A stretch of DNA of 64,000 nt from DATBLE01 sp963837265 (GTDB taxonomy: Bacteria > Actinomycetota > Thermoleophilia > Gaiellales > Gaiellaceae), in the NCBI GenBank assembly GCA_963837265.1, contig CAWIMQ010000004.1, positions 1 to 64,000 on the forward strand, in the 5' to 3' direction. A program made the position numbers and the translations under genes. Positions 1 to 8,692 of the stretch are shown here, one piece after another. The notes under the pieces are model-generated. The model was not told the DNA's origin and did no database searches. It worked only from the letters and a program-made list of their open reading frames with translations. Position 1 is the first letter of the stretch. Each line of letters opens with the position of its first letter.

Positions 1-33
1 GGCCATCTGAGTTTTCCCTGCTATTCAAGCAGT

Positions 34-60
34 GGCGTTGTCGGTTGAGACAGCAACGCC
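34..60. other. Stem-loop near left edge
   Basis: The arms GGCGTTG (34-40) and CAACGCC (54-60) form a 7-bp stem. There is no T-tract on either side. It lies left of a decayed gene and could be the terminator of something outside the window. Just to its right is a pair of TGTTACC heptamers (about 76-97) that recurs near 12.68 kb. Confidence 0.3.
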
Positions 61-137
61 GCCCACTGTTACCGAAACTGTTACCACCCTGTTCTACTCG
101 GCCTTAGCGGCGGGCGGTCGGTAGCTTCGTCCGGCCG

Positions 138-681
138 TTACCCTGCGTGCAGGAGGTCCTGTGGCGCCGCAGGCGGGACGTCGGGCTGCAGGGCCTCGGG
201 CACCGCCTCTCCTGCAACGCGCGACGCCTGCCTCAGGGGCCCGGCGATTCGATCAATCTCCTCACGGGTCGTGATGAAGCCGCTGTAGCCCTCGATGTCG
301 GGATCGCCGGGCGCGCCACACGACCAGTCCTCATGGCGGGCCGGCATCGCGCGCTCGACCTCCTCGATCGCGAGCGTCGTGAGTGCTGCGTACCTGTGCT
401 TGTAGAGCTCGTAGTCCAGTCCATCCTCTGCGTTGCTGAAGCCGGGACGGAGGCTGATCAGGGCTCGCTTGCTTCCACCGCGCGTTTCCTCGAAGACGAT
501 CGAGCTCTGGGTGCGGTGCTTGCCGAGGACGTTGCACGTGCAGGGCACCTAGCGCCTTGGCCACGTGCCGCTCGTAGCTGGGCTCGTCGACCCAGGCCCC
601 GGTGAGCGCCCCCGCCCGCTCAGCGATGAGCCTTGCGATCTTGGAGAGCGCCCTGCGGGATGAAGCTGTCGTCTTGTTCAC
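138..681 (-). pseudogene. Unknown gene broken by a frameshift
   Basis: A leftward gene starts at GTG 681 with a good ribosome binding site (GAGGAG, about 7 nt upstream). It reads for about 45 codons with G/C third positions. Near 546-560 the plausible coding frame shifts: the first frame runs on as low-quality sequence while the neighbouring frame continues as well-formed protein to a stop at 138. Joined, the product would be about 180 residues and mainly helical, with charged segments. I do not recognise the family. Alternatively the second part is a separate overlapping gene starting at GTG 548, but it has no ribosome binding site and the two parts read like one protein. Decay is the simpler explanation, since the next fragment to the right is also broken. 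Confidence 0.45.
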
Positions 682-853
682 GGTACTTTCTCCTCGTTCG
701 CTCGGATGCGGGTCGCGTCCGATGGGATGCGCCGAGCGTAGGACCGGAGGGCGCGGCAGCCCGACATGGCTCCCGACATGTGCGTCAAGCCGCCGCCAGC
801 CGGTGTCGATGACAACAAGCGGTGGCGTACGACACCGACCGTCAGCCCGGTGA

Positions 854-1156
854 ATGGGTCGCTCGGCAAGCGACCGGCACGGCCGCGCCGTCTGGACCAT
901 CATCGCGCTGCTCGGGCTCGCCGCCGCGGTGTCGTTCTCCCTCGCGCTCTCGCCGCAGAAGACGCTCGTTGCCGGGCTCGCGGTCGTCATCGCCGTCCTG
1001 CTGCTGAAGCTGGTCGGCGAGCGCCAGCTCGACCTCGCCATCCGCTTCCGCCGTGGCGCCGCCGCCGAGCTCTCCGTCGGGGAGACGCTGAACCTGCTCC
1101 GCCGCGAGGGATTCATCGTCATGCACGACGTCGAGCACGTCGATGGGATCGGTTAG
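854..1156 (+). pseudogene. N-terminal fragment of a NERD-domain membrane protein
   Basis: The 100-residue reading frame begins at ATG 854. It has two short hydrophobic helices (about residues 14-32 and 35-53), then a segment of the type GAAAELSVGETLNLL ending in VMHDVEHVDGIG. That is the usual start of a NERD (nuclease-related) domain: an amphipathic helix followed by a strand that leads into the N-I/V-D-H motif. The frame stops at 1156 exactly where the catalytic core should begin. The bases just after it spell a corrupted HHVVV in another frame, which suggests a small indel rather than a natural end. It is probably a non-functional remnant. Confidence 0.5.
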
Positions 1157-1269
1157 CGACTCCCACACCACGTGGTGGTGGCGGCGGCAGCGTCCGGGTC
1201 CGTCGGCCAAGCTCAAACATCGGAGCCATTACAGCGCTAGCGCCACCCCGCCGTTCGTTCTCGTCGGTG

Positions 1270-2808
1270 ATGATGGGAGATCTGCGCGATCAGTCTCGAC
1301 AGTCCGCTTCGACGCCTGCGGGGAGCACGCGTGCGGGGGCTCTCGCATCGCTCGGGACGGGACGGTTCGATCTTCTCGTCGTCGGCGGCGGGATCATCGG
1401 CGCCGGCGTCGCCGAGTTGGCGGCGCGACACGGGCTCGAGGTGGTACTGGTCGAGCGTGACGATTTCGGCTCGGGGACGTCGAGTGCCTCGTCGAAGCTC
1501 GTCCACGGCGGTCTGCGCTACCTGCGAACGGGGCGGTTCGGCCTCGTTCGAGAGGCGCTCCGTGAGGTGCGCACGCTGGGCGGGATCGTTGCGCCCCACC
1601 TCGTGCGGGGGCTCCGGTTCGTCCTGCCGGTCTACCGCGGCGGGCCGTACGGCCGGGTTCCGATCCGAGGCGCGCTCTGGTCGTACGCGGGCCTGACCGG
1701 GGCGATCTCGGAGCGCGGCCGGATGATCACGCCGGCGGCGGCTGCTGCCCTCGTTCCGACCCTGCGGGTCGAAGGATTGCGCGCTGCCGGGCTGTACGTG
1801 GATGCGCAGACCGACGACGCTCGGCTCTGCCTGGCGGTGGTGCGGGGAGCGGCTGCCTCGGGCGCGGTCGTGCTCAATCGCGCGGAGCTCGTTGCCCTGG
1901 AGCGGGGGCCCGTTGCGCGTGTCCGCGACACGGTGGGCGGCGGGCTGGTGTCGGTCGAGGCGCGCGCGGTCGTCAACGCGGCAGGACCGTGGATCGACGA
2001 TGTCCGGCGCCTCGAGGACCCGGCCGCGGGCGCGTCCGTCACGCTCAGCAAGGGGGCGCACCTGGTGCTCGAGCCGCTGGGCGACTGGCAGGCGGCGTTG
2101 ACGGTCCCGATCGACCGGGCCCGCGTCGCATTTGCAGTGCCGTGGGCGGGGGCGCTGTTGCTGGGCACGACGGACACGCCGTTCGAGGGCGACCCCCGCG
2201 GGCTTCGGCCGAGCGAGGACGAGGAGCGGCAGATCCTCGCGGAGGCGAGTCTGGCGATCGCCGGCGACCTCCTCGCCGGGGCCGCGATCCGCGCGCGGTT
2301 CGCGGGGGTGCGCGTGCTGCCGGCCGGTGCGCGCGAGACCGCGCGGGCGCCGCGGGAGACGACGTTCTCGCGCGGCCGCCTCGGGATGCTGTCGGTCGCC
2401 GGCGGCAAGCTGACGACCTACCGGCGGATCGCACTGGCGGCGCTGCACGCGCTCCGCCCGGAGCTCGCGCTGCACCTGATCGATCGTGTGCCGCGCCCGC
2501 TGCCGGGCGCGGCCGACGCCGAGGTCGTTGCCGGTGCGCTCGTCCGCCATGCGCCCGATCTCGACGCCGCGACGGCGGCGCACCTGGCTCGAGCGTACGG
2601 GACGATGGCGCCGGATGTGCTCTCCTGCGGATCGCTCGAGCCGCTCGCCGCGGGCGGGCCGGAGGTGGAGGCGGAGGTCGTGTACGCGCGCGACCGCGAG
2701 TGGGCGCTGAGCGCGGACGACGTCCTGCGCCGGCGGACGACCATCGCCCTCTCCGGCCGGGCGACGGAGGCGGTGCGGACACGCGTGGAGGAGCTGCTCC
2801 GCTCGTGA
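1270..2808 (+). CDS. glpD: FAD-dependent glycerol-3-phosphate dehydrogenase
   Basis: This membrane-associated flavoenzyme oxidises sn-glycerol 3-phosphate to dihydroxyacetone phosphate and passes electrons to the quinone pool. The 512-residue product has the N-terminal FAD-binding Rossmann motif VVGGGIIGAG (residues 37-46). An FGSGTSSASSKLVHGGLRYL-type segment typical of GlpD/GlpA follows, then a late LSVAGGKLTTYRRIA block that also contacts FAD, and a C-terminal cap domain. The frame is open upstream of the chosen start. ATG 1270 or 1273 was picked because family similarity begins about 30 residues later; GTG 1267 is also in frame. The stop overlaps the glpK start (GTGA), so the two form a coupled glycerol operon. 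No glycerol facilitator gene is seen beside it. Confidence 0.93.
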   Translation: MMGDLRDQSRQSASTPAGSTRAGALASLGTGRFDLLVVGGGIIGAGVAELAARHGLEVVLVERDDFGSGTSSASSKLVHGGLRYLRTGRFGLVREALREVRTLGGIVAPHLVRGLRFVLPVYRGGPYGRVPIRGALWSYAGLTGAISERGRMITPAAAAALVPTLRVEGLRAAGLYVDAQTDDARLCLAVVRGAAASGAVVLNRAELVALERGPVARVRDTVGGGLVSVEARAVVNAAGPWIDDVRRLEDPAAGASVTLSKGAHLVLEPLGDWQAALTVPIDRARVAFAVPWAGALLLGTTDTPFEGDPRGLRPSEDEERQILAEASLAIAGDLLAGAAIRARFAGVRVLPAGARETARAPRETTFSRGRLGMLSVAGGKLTTYRRIALAALHALRPELALHLIDRVPRPLPGAADAEVVAGALVRHAPDLDAATAAHLARAYGTMAPDVLSCGSLEPLAAGGPEVEAEVVYARDREWALSADDVLRRRTTIALSGRATEAVRTRVEELLRS

Positions 2809-4223
2809 TCCTCGCCGTCGACCAGGGGACGACGGGGACGACGTGCCTGGTCGTCGACGCGGAGCTGAAGGTCCGCGGGCGCGGCTACCGCGAGCTGACA
2901 CAGCACTTCCCCCGTCCGGGCTTGGTCGAGCACGACCCGGAGGAGATCTGGTCGAGTGTGCTCGCGGCCGCCGACGCGGCGGTGCACGACGCCCGGATCC
3001 GGCCCACGGACCTGCGCGCGATCGCGATCGCGAACCAGCGCGAGACGACGGTGCTCTGGGAGAGGGCGACCGGGAGGCCGGTCGCGCGCGCGATCGTCTG
3101 GCAAGACCGACGCACCGCGGATCGCTGCCGCTCGCTCCCCGCCGACGTGATCCGCGAGCGCACCGGGCTCGTCCCGGACCCGTACTTCTCGGCGACGAAG
3201 CTCGAGTGGCTGCTCGCGCGCACACGGCGGCCGCAGCGCGAGCTTGCCTTCGGGACCGTCGATGCCTGGCTCGTCTGGAACCTGACCGGCGGCCGCATCC
3301 ACGCGACCGATCTGACGAACGCGTCTCGCACGATGCTGCTCGACCTCGGCACGCTCGACTGGGACGAGCGGCTGCTCGAGGTGTTCGGCGTCGACCCGGT
3401 GCTGCTGCCACGGCTCGTTCGCTCGTCCGAGCCAGTCGGCGAAGGGGAGCTCTTCGGCGTCACGCTTCCGATCGCGGGGATCGCCGGCGACCAGCAGGCG
3501 GCGCTCGTCGGCCACGGCTGCTTCGCCCGCGGCGAGGCCAAGGCGACCTACGGCACCGGCAGCTTCGTGCTCGTGCACACCGGCCCGGTGCGCGAGCCGG
3601 CGCCGCCCGGCCTGCTCCAGACCGCCGCCGCTGTCGGGGGCTATGCGCTCGAGGGCGCGATCCTCGTCGGCGGCGCCGCGATCCAGTGGCTGCGTGACGG
3701 GCTCGGCATCCTCGCCGACGCGGCCGAGAGCGAGGCGCTGGCGCGAGCGCTCGCGTCGAACGACGGCGTCTACTTCGTACCCGCGCTGACCGGTCTCGGC
3801 TCGCCCCACTGGGACCCGCACGCGCGCGGCCTCGTCACCGGCATCACCCGCGGCACGACCGGCGCGCACCTGGTGCGGGCCGCGCTCGAGGCGATCGCCT
3901 TCCAGGTCGCCGACGTGCTCGACGCGTTTCCGAGTCGGCTCGAGGTCCTCCGAGCGGACGGGGGCGCGAGCGCGAACGGCTTCCTGATGCAGTTCCAGGC
4001 TGACCTCCTCGGCTGCCCGGTCGAGGTCGCGGCGCAACCGGAGACGACCGCGCTCGGCGCAGCCGTCCTCGGCGGCCTCGCGATCGGAACCTGGCCCACG
4101 GAGGACGCCGTGCGCGCACTGATCCCCCCCGGCGCGACGTACGAGCCCGCCGCCGACCCGCACCAGGTGGAACGACTCCGAACCGGCTGGCGGCTCGCGC
4201 TCCGCCGCACCCTGCTCACGTGA
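2805..4223 (+). CDS. glpK: Glycerol kinase
   Basis: This enzyme phosphorylates glycerol with ATP to give glycerol 3-phosphate, the substrate of the dehydrogenase encoded just upstream. The 472-residue FGGY-family protein opens with the phosphate-binding motif DQGTTGTT (residues 6-13). It carries the conserved SNQRETT-like segment, the IAGDQQAALVGHGCF block and the GTGSFVLVHTG ATP-binding loop, and the C-terminal DGGASANGFLMQFQADLL signature. It is slightly shorter than E. coli GlpK (about 500 residues). The start is GTG 2805, inside the glpD stop, implying translational coupling. No separate promoter is visible. Confidence 0.95.
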   Translation: MILAVDQGTTGTTCLVVDAELKVRGRGYRELTQHFPRPGLVEHDPEEIWSSVLAAADAAVHDARIRPTDLRAIAIANQRETTVLWERATGRPVARAIVWQDRRTADRCRSLPADVIRERTGLVPDPYFSATKLEWLLARTRRPQRELAFGTVDAWLVWNLTGGRIHATDLTNASRTMLLDLGTLDWDERLLEVFGVDPVLLPRLVRSSEPVGEGELFGVTLPIAGIAGDQQAALVGHGCFARGEAKATYGTGSFVLVHTGPVREPAPPGLLQTAAAVGGYALEGAILVGGAAIQWLRDGLGILADAAESEALARALASNDGVYFVPALTGLGSPHWDPHARGLVTGITRGTTGAHLVRAALEAIAFQVADVLDAFPSRLEVLRADGGASANGFLMQFQADLLGCPVEVAAQPETTALGAAVLGGLAIGTWPTEDAVRALIPPGATYEPAADPHQVERLRTGWRLALRRTLLT

Positions 4224-4544
4224 GCCCCGCACAGAAGAACACCGAGCCGGTGGCGCCTTCGTCCACCACCCCCGCGAGCTTTCCGCCTGGCCCGAAGGCT
4301 TCCGCGTACGACTTACAGGAGGGGCTTCAACCTAGAAGCGCTCCGTGCTCGGTGCTCCACGAATCTACGATCGCGCGGCCTGTAGGCAAGACGCGGCTAC
4401 TCGAAGAATCGCGCAAACAGCGGCTTCTTCTCACTCCACCGCGCCGCCCCTGGGTGTCCGGCCATCGGCCAGGCAAAGCGCAGCGGGCCGCCTCTGGAGC
4501 GCGATCGGCCCGCCGCGCGACGGTCGGCGTAGCCTGGACCGCGC
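4224..4544. other. Intergenic region, no gene seen
   Basis: This stretch lies between two convergent genes (glpK rightward, the SRAP gene leftward). No reading frame here has family-like sequence, and no tRNA or clear hairpin was seen apart from the terminator at its right end. Confidence 0.5.
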
Positions 4545-4577
4545 GCCACCGGCGTGGGGCAGCGCCCAGCCGGTGGC
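4545..4577 (-). terminator. Hairpin just after the SRAP gene stop
   Basis: Arms GCCACCGGC (4545-4553) and GCCGGTGGC (4569-4577) pair perfectly. TGGG/CCCA extends the stem after one bulged base. It sits directly 3' of the leftward SRAP gene stop. There is no strong U-tract, so it may work as a weak or Rho-assisted terminator. Confidence 0.55.
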
Positions 4578-5261
4578 TTATGCGGCGATCCCGTCGTCGA
4601 GCAGGAGCAGACCGGGGTCGTCGTTGCGGACGCTGTTCACCCTGGTCGACGCCGGCACCGCCGCCATCAGTGCGGCCGGGTATGGCTCCAGAAGCGAGAG
4701 GGCGTGCTCCTTGGAGACCGTCGGGTCGAGCCAGAGCCCTTCCGCATCGCCGCCGTTGAGGATGACGGGCATGCGGTCGTGGACGGGCGCGACGAGCTCG
4801 TTCGGGCGGGTGGTGATGATCGTGCAGCTCTCCAGCAGCTCGCCGGTTTCCTCGTCGGTGCGGGACGTCCAGAGGCCGGCGAAGGCGAACAGTTCGCCGC
4901 CGGGCAAGTGGAAGTGGATCGGCTGCTTGGTGCCGTCGCTACCGATTGTCCACTCGTAGAAGCCGTCGGCGGGGATCAGGCAGCGGTGCCGGCTGAGCAG
5001 TCCGCGGTAGGCGGGCTTCTCGGTCAGCGTCTCCGCTCGCGCGTTGATCAGCTTGAACGCGACCCTGGTGTCCTTCGCCCAGTGCGGCAGCAGCCCCCAC
5101 TTCGCCATCACCGCCTCGCGCCCGCGGTCGCGTTCGCGGACGATCAGCGTCCGCTGCGCCGGGGCGAGGTTGTACCGCTCCCGGTACGTGTCGGGGACGG
5201 CGACCTGGAAGCGCTCGGCGATCGCCTCTCGGCGCTGGCTTGATGTGAACCGGCCGCACAC
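4578..5261 (-). CDS. SRAP-family abasic-site DNA-protein crosslinking protein (YedK/HMCES-like)
   Basis: SRAP proteins shield abasic sites in single-stranded DNA by forming a thiazolidine link through their second residue, a cysteine. Translation was set to GTG 5261 so that the protein begins Met-Cys-Gly-Arg-Phe, which the mechanism requires; the longer frame upstream lacks similarity. The 227-residue product carries the family landmarks in order: Cys2, KWGLLPHWAK, an asparagine in LINARAETL, a glutamate in PADGFYEW, and the histidine in APVHDRMPVIL. These match Cys2, Asn75, Glu105 and His160 of YedK in order and spacing. It is a stand-alone gene, divergent from the next one, and may be linked to the SOS response, though no LexA box was recognised. 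Confidence 0.92.
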   Translation of the reverse strand: MCGRFTSSQRREAIAERFQVAVPDTYRERYNLAPAQRTLIVRERDRGREAVMAKWGLLPHWAKDTRVAFKLINARAETLTEKPAYRGLLSRHRCLIPADGFYEWTIGSDGTKQPIHFHLPGGELFAFAGLWTSRTDEETGELLESCTIITTRPNELVAPVHDRMPVILNGGDAEGLWLDPTVSKEHALSLLEPYPAALMAAVPASTRVNSVRNDDPGLLLLDDGIAA

Positions 5262-5338
5262 GAAGCCGGCAGTCTCACCACCAGGCCGGACGGAGCAGTA
5301 GGCTGAGAGTCGTCGTCCGGCCCCGGTCGGGAGGGCCG

Positions 5339-5881
5339 TTGACAGCGCAGGGACATCCACGCGTGATCTTCGAGCGGGCGCTCGAACACGGGAACGCGCT
5401 GCTGGCGCAGATGACGGCGCGTGAGCTCGGCCGGATCACGCTCGAGGAGGCGCTCACGCTGACCGCCCTGGTCGCGCAGAAGGAGCCGGGCCGCCGCTCC
5501 CGCTACGCCGTCCGCTGGCTCCTTCGCCTGCTCCAGGAAGACGACCAGCTGACGATCGAGGAGGCGGCGCTCGCCGCCTCGGCGCTCGAGGAACGCCAGC
5601 GACTCCTTGCGGGCAGCCGAGACCGTGACCTCGTTGATCACGCCGAAGCGGAAGGGTCGCAGTCGCTTGTCGTCGGCCGTGGAGACGTTGTACCGCTCGA
5701 ACCCCGCTGCGCGCACTCCGCGCAAGGCGCAGCTTGCCGGCTCCGCTCAGCCCAGGCGGCGCTCGGCTTGCCGGGCACGCGTTCGGCCCGGCGACGCGAG
5801 TCGAGACCCTTGAGCGAGCCGGCCGCGTGCGTCGCGAGCGGTCCGACGCAAGAACAAGCACTCGCGGGCGACGACGTCTGA
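5339..5881 (+). CDS. Unknown helical protein; C-terminal half doubtful
   Basis: It starts at TTG 5339, about 6 nt after a GGGAGGG ribosome binding site, with a TAGGCT-type -10 box near 5299. The first 85 or so residues are a convincing acidic helical protein (segments like ARELGRITLEEALTLTALVAQ and RRSRYAVRWLLRLLQEDD). After about position 5585 the composition changes and the complementary strand becomes the better coding strand. The predicted C-terminal half is therefore probably not native, and the true gene may have lost its original stop. I do not recognise the family. The stop abuts that of the convergent YjbR gene. Confidence 0.5.
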   Translation: MTAQGHPRVIFERALEHGNALLAQMTARELGRITLEEALTLTALVAQKEPGRRSRYAVRWLLRLLQEDDQLTIEEAALAASALEERQRLLAGSRDRDLVDHAEAEGSQSLVVGRGDVVPLEPRCAHSAQGAACRLRSAQAALGLPGTRSARRRESRPLSEPAACVASGPTQEQALAGDDV

Positions 5882-6229
5882 TCAGGGCGCGTCGCGGACG
5901 CGCCGGGGGAGCGATTCGGCGACGAGCGCGTACGAGTGCTCGATCAGCTCCTCGATCTCGTCGTCGGGCACGGTGCCGTCGAGGACGATCGTGTTCCAGT
6001 GCTTCTTGTTCAGGTGGTAGCCGGGCTCGACGGCGGCGTAGGCGTTGCGGAGGACCTCGGCCCACTCCGGCTCGCACTTCAGGCTGAGGCGTGGGGGATC
6101 GGCGCTCCACGGGATCAGCGCGAACATGTTCCCGCCGACCTTGTAGACCGCCGTGTCCTCGCCGAACGGGTAGGTCTCGGCGGCGCCGCGTCGTGCTGCG
6201 CACCTGGCCCGTGCCTCGTCTCGCGTCAC
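5882..6229 (-). CDS. MmcQ/YjbR-family protein
   Basis: The 115-residue protein fits the short MmcQ/YjbR family (DUF419, a CyaY-like fold with proposed DNA binding). Visible family features are the N-terminal TYPFGEDTAVYKVGGNMFAL segment, LSLKCEPE, the central GYHLNKKHWNTI block and a C-terminal helix ELIEHSYALV. GTG 6229 was selected because similarity begins directly after it; the upstream open frame is antisense noise. It is monocistronic, convergent with the previous gene and divergent from the next. The biochemical role of the family is not settled. Confidence 0.88.
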   Translation of the reverse strand: MTRDEARARCAARRGAAETYPFGEDTAVYKVGGNMFALIPWSADPPRLSLKCEPEWAEVLRNAYAAVEPGYHLNKKHWNTIVLDGTVPDDEIEELIEHSYALVAESLPRRVRDAP

Positions 6230-6335
6230 GCTGCGAGCTTGCCACGGCGAACGCCACTCCGGCTCGACTGGACGCGATTGGGAGCTGACGGATCGCCAGA
6301 AAACACGGATCGTTCTGGGTGTGATTGCGGATGTC

Positions 6336-6363
6336 TTGTCTGTTGTGAGCCGATAGCTGTAAG
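6336..6363 (+). promoter_or_regulatory. Possible promoter for the membrane protein gene
   Basis: A TTGTCT box (6336-6341) and a TGTAAG box (6358-6363) are separated by 16 bp. They lie in the locally AT-richer divergent spacer about 75 bp before the start at 6438. The match is moderate and untested. Confidence 0.3.
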
Positions 6364-6437
6364 GGCGTTTCCGGACTCCGCGGCGGCTGCGGCTCGGCCG
6401 AGTCGCGGCGCGTCGCGACGCAAAGGGGTTGATCTTC

Positions 6438-7142
6438 GTGTCGACTGTTGCGCTTCCTCGCCGTGAGAGGCGGACGATCAGCGCAGGCCTGGAGGTTCGC
6501 TGGCTCATCGGCGGTCTCGTCTTCGCCTTCGCGCTCCCGTTCGTGTTCACGGACGTGGTGCACGTGAACCGGGATGCGTATCTCGCGATCTACGTCTGCT
6601 CGCTGGGAGCGTTCGTGGCCGTCTGGGCGCACCAGACCCAGCAGCCGATCCGCGCGTTGCTGCTCCGCCGCTGGCGCTGGGGCCTACTGCTCGGCCTTGT
6701 CGCGGCCGCCGTCCTCGTGTTCACGGTGCTGCGGGAGCCGGCGACGGCGCGGCCGGGCGGCTGGACGCTCGCCGGTGCGCTTCTCTGGCGCGGGATCGTC
6801 TACGGCGCCGCCGACGGCGTCCTCCTCTCGGTGTTCCCGATCCTGACCGTCTTCGGGATGTTCGCGGCGAAGCCGCTGCGGGAGCGCCGGAAGAAGGCGG
6901 TCGCGGGGATCGGCGTGCTGGCGCTCGCGCTCTCGCTGCTGTTCACCGCCGTCTACCACCTCGGCTACCCCGACTTCCGAAACAGCAAGGTGTCGAGGCC
7001 GCTGACCGGCGATGTGATCTGGAGCGTCCCGACGCTCGTCACGCTCAGCCCGCTCGGCTCGCCGATCGCCCACGTCGGTCTTCACACCACGGCGGTACTG
7101 CACAGCTACGACACCGACCTCTTCCTGCCACCGCACTCCTAG
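6438..7142 (+). CDS. Polytopic membrane protein, function unknown
   Basis: The 234-residue protein has about six hydrophobic segments, among them WLIGGLVFAFALPFVF, YLAIYVCSLGAFVAVW, GLLLGLVAAAVLVFTV and VLLSVFPILTVFGMF. A WRGIVYGAADGV motif in the middle faintly recalls CPBP-type membrane proteases but lacks the full catalytic signature. GTG 6438 is preferred over TTG 6429 because the AAAGGGG ribosome binding site (6422-6428) sits 9 nt from it. The next gene follows after 21 bp, so co-transcription is likely. Confidence 0.7.
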   Translation: MSTVALPRRERRTISAGLEVRWLIGGLVFAFALPFVFTDVVHVNRDAYLAIYVCSLGAFVAVWAHQTQQPIRALLLRRWRWGLLLGLVAAAVLVFTVLREPATARPGGWTLAGALLWRGIVYGAADGVLLSVFPILTVFGMFAAKPLRERRKKAVAGIGVLALALSLLFTAVYHLGYPDFRNSKVSRPLTGDVIWSVPTLVTLSPLGSPIAHVGLHTTAVLHSYDTDLFLPPHS

Positions 7143-7163
7143 GCCGCGGACAGAGGAGCTGAC

Positions 7164-7973
7164 GTGAACACAACGATCGCGATCGTCGGTGCGGGCGGCC
7201 ACGTCGGCCGTCACGCCGCCGCCGTCTCGGAGGCGGAAGGCTTGACGGTGCATGGGGTGGGACGGGGCGACGACCTCGCAGCGGCGGTGACGGACGTGGA
7301 CGCCGTCATCCACCTCGCGGGCACATTGCAGGCGATCCACGGCAACACGTATGCGGAGGCGAACGTCGAGACGGTGAGGCGCACGATCGCAGCCGCTCGG
7401 GCGGCGGGGGTGCGGCGGATCGTCTTCCTCAGCTACGTCGGTGCCGACCCGGCGGCGAGGAACGCCTACCTGCGGACGAAGGGCGAAGCGGAAGAACTGC
7501 TGAGGGACTCAGGCCTCGAGGTCGTCCTCCTGCGCTCGGCGTTCGTCTTCGGCGACCGCGACGATCCGGGGCCGAGCATCGCCGCCTTCGTCCAGACGGA
7601 CGGGAAACCGGTGCTGGTCGTCGGATCCGGCCGGCAGCGCTACCAGCCCGTCTACGTCGGCGATGTCGCGCAGGCACTTGTCGCCGCCGCGAGCGGCGAC
7701 GTTCCGGCCGGGACGTATTCGCTCGCCGGCCCGGAGGTGATCTTGGTCGACGAGATGGTCGCGCTGCTCAACGGCCCCGCTGCGGAAGAGCGCCACCTCG
7801 AGGGGTTGGTGGCCCGAGCCGCGGCTCTGGTCGCGCCGACCCTGACGCAGGCGATGGTCGGCGTGCTCTCCCGCGACTCGCTTCCCGACGTGCCGCTGCT
7901 CTGGCCTCTGATCGATCTGACCCCGACCGCGATGACCTCGGTCCTCGCACGACTTCCCCAGGAGGTGGCCTGA
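7164..7973 (+). CDS. NAD(P)-binding atypical short-chain dehydrogenase (NDUFA9-like)
   Basis: The 269-residue protein starts with the Rossmann signature AIVGAGGHVGRHAA (residues 6-19), which fits the GxxGxxG pattern of atypical SDRs. It continues with DAVIHLAGTL, a RRIVFLSYVGAD strand and the YLRTKGEAEELLRDSGLEVVLLR block seen in NDUFA9-like and complex I chaperone-like sugar-epimerase relatives. These proteins bind NAD(P)H and often act as reductases or sensors; the substrate cannot be told here. GTG 7164 has a GAGGAG site 6 nt upstream. Its stop overlaps the next start (TGATG), so it is coupled to the following unknown gene. Confidence 0.82.
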   Translation: MNTTIAIVGAGGHVGRHAAAVSEAEGLTVHGVGRGDDLAAAVTDVDAVIHLAGTLQAIHGNTYAEANVETVRRTIAAARAAGVRRIVFLSYVGADPAARNAYLRTKGEAEELLRDSGLEVVLLRSAFVFGDRDDPGPSIAAFVQTDGKPVLVVGSGRQRYQPVYVGDVAQALVAAASGDVPAGTYSLAGPEVILVDEMVALLNGPAAEERHLEGLVARAAALVAPTLTQAMVGVLSRDSLPDVPLLWPLIDLTPTAMTSVLARLPQEVA

Positions 7974-8692
7974 TGGCCGTTCAACAGCAGGATCCCACCC
8001 GTTTCCTCGCGCAGGTCGAGAACCTGGCGCGCTCGCATCGGGAGCACGAGCTGTACTACTCGCAGGCGCCGCTCGACCAGGCGATCGCCCTGCAGCGGAT
8101 CTCCCGCACCCTGAAGGCGCTCGCCGGGCACTGGCTGCAGGCGCAGCCGGCGGAGACGGACGGCGCCCACCGCTACGCGGGCTGCGACGACCTGAACGTC
8201 CAGGCGGCGATCGAGACCTCGGGCGTCCTGTTCCTCGAAGGGGAGGGCGAGCCGGCCGAGATCGGCCGGATCAAACGCGACCTCACCTCCCAGGCAGAGG
8301 AGCACGCCCAGACCGGGGAGTGGCTGGGCGAGGCGATGCAGTCGACCTGGCAGGCGGCGCTCGGTCTGCTGCCGGTGGAGCCGCTGGTCGATCTGCTCGG
8401 CGAGCGGCATCGGATCATCGCCGCGAACTGGCAGAACGCCTCCCTGAACACGATCATCGCCGCCCAGCTGCGCCGCGCGGTCGAGATCCTCGACCGGGTC
8501 GACTTCGCGCCGGCGGCGATCCGGGACGACCTGCGCGCGAGCCGGATCGTTCCTCGCTACGTGTACGCCGCGGCCGAGCTCGTCGACCACGCCGCCGACC
8601 TGCTCGCCCAGGGCGCGATCCTCGTCCACGACAGCGAGCGCCGCTGGCGCGTCTTCTGGGAGCGGGTCAAGGCGTTGAGGGAGGGGGCATGA
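7973..8692 (+). CDS. Conserved-looking soluble protein of unknown function
   Basis: The 239-residue, mostly alpha-helical, non-secreted protein has a GGAGG site just before its ATG. The sequence shows repeated acidic/hydrophobic helices (RFLAQVENLARSHREHELYY, IALQRISRTLKALAGHWL, AAELVDHAADLLAQGAILV). There is no signal peptide, no membrane segment and no recognised motif. It overlaps the dehydrogenase upstream and the deazaflavin oxidoreductase downstream by 4 bases or fewer, so the three are very probably one translationally coupled unit and may share a pathway. Confidence 0.72.
   Translation: MAVQQQDPTRFLAQVENLARSHREHELYYSQAPLDQAIALQRISRTLKALAGHWLQAQPAETDGAHRYAGCDDLNVQAAIETSGVLFLEGEGEPAEIGRIKRDLTSQAEEHAQTGEWLGEAMQSTWQAALGLLPVEPLVDLLGERHRIIAANWQNASLNTIIAAQLRRAVEILDRVDFAPAAIRDDLRASRIVPRYVYAAAELVDHAADLLAQGAILVHDSERRWRVFWERVKALREGA

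Noticed and set aside
540..560. Selenocysteine or other recoding in the 138-681 gene
   Set aside because: The break is a frame shift, not an in-frame TGA, and no structural signal is seen.
1237..3411. Long minus-strand open frame opposite glpD-glpK
   Set aside because: Arginine/alanine-rich antisense artefact of high-GC coding DNA; glpD and glpK match known families.
4220..4759. Plus-strand 179-codon frame after glpK
   Set aside because: It mostly lies over the antisense of the SRAP gene and its terminator, has no ribosome binding site, and resembles no protein family.
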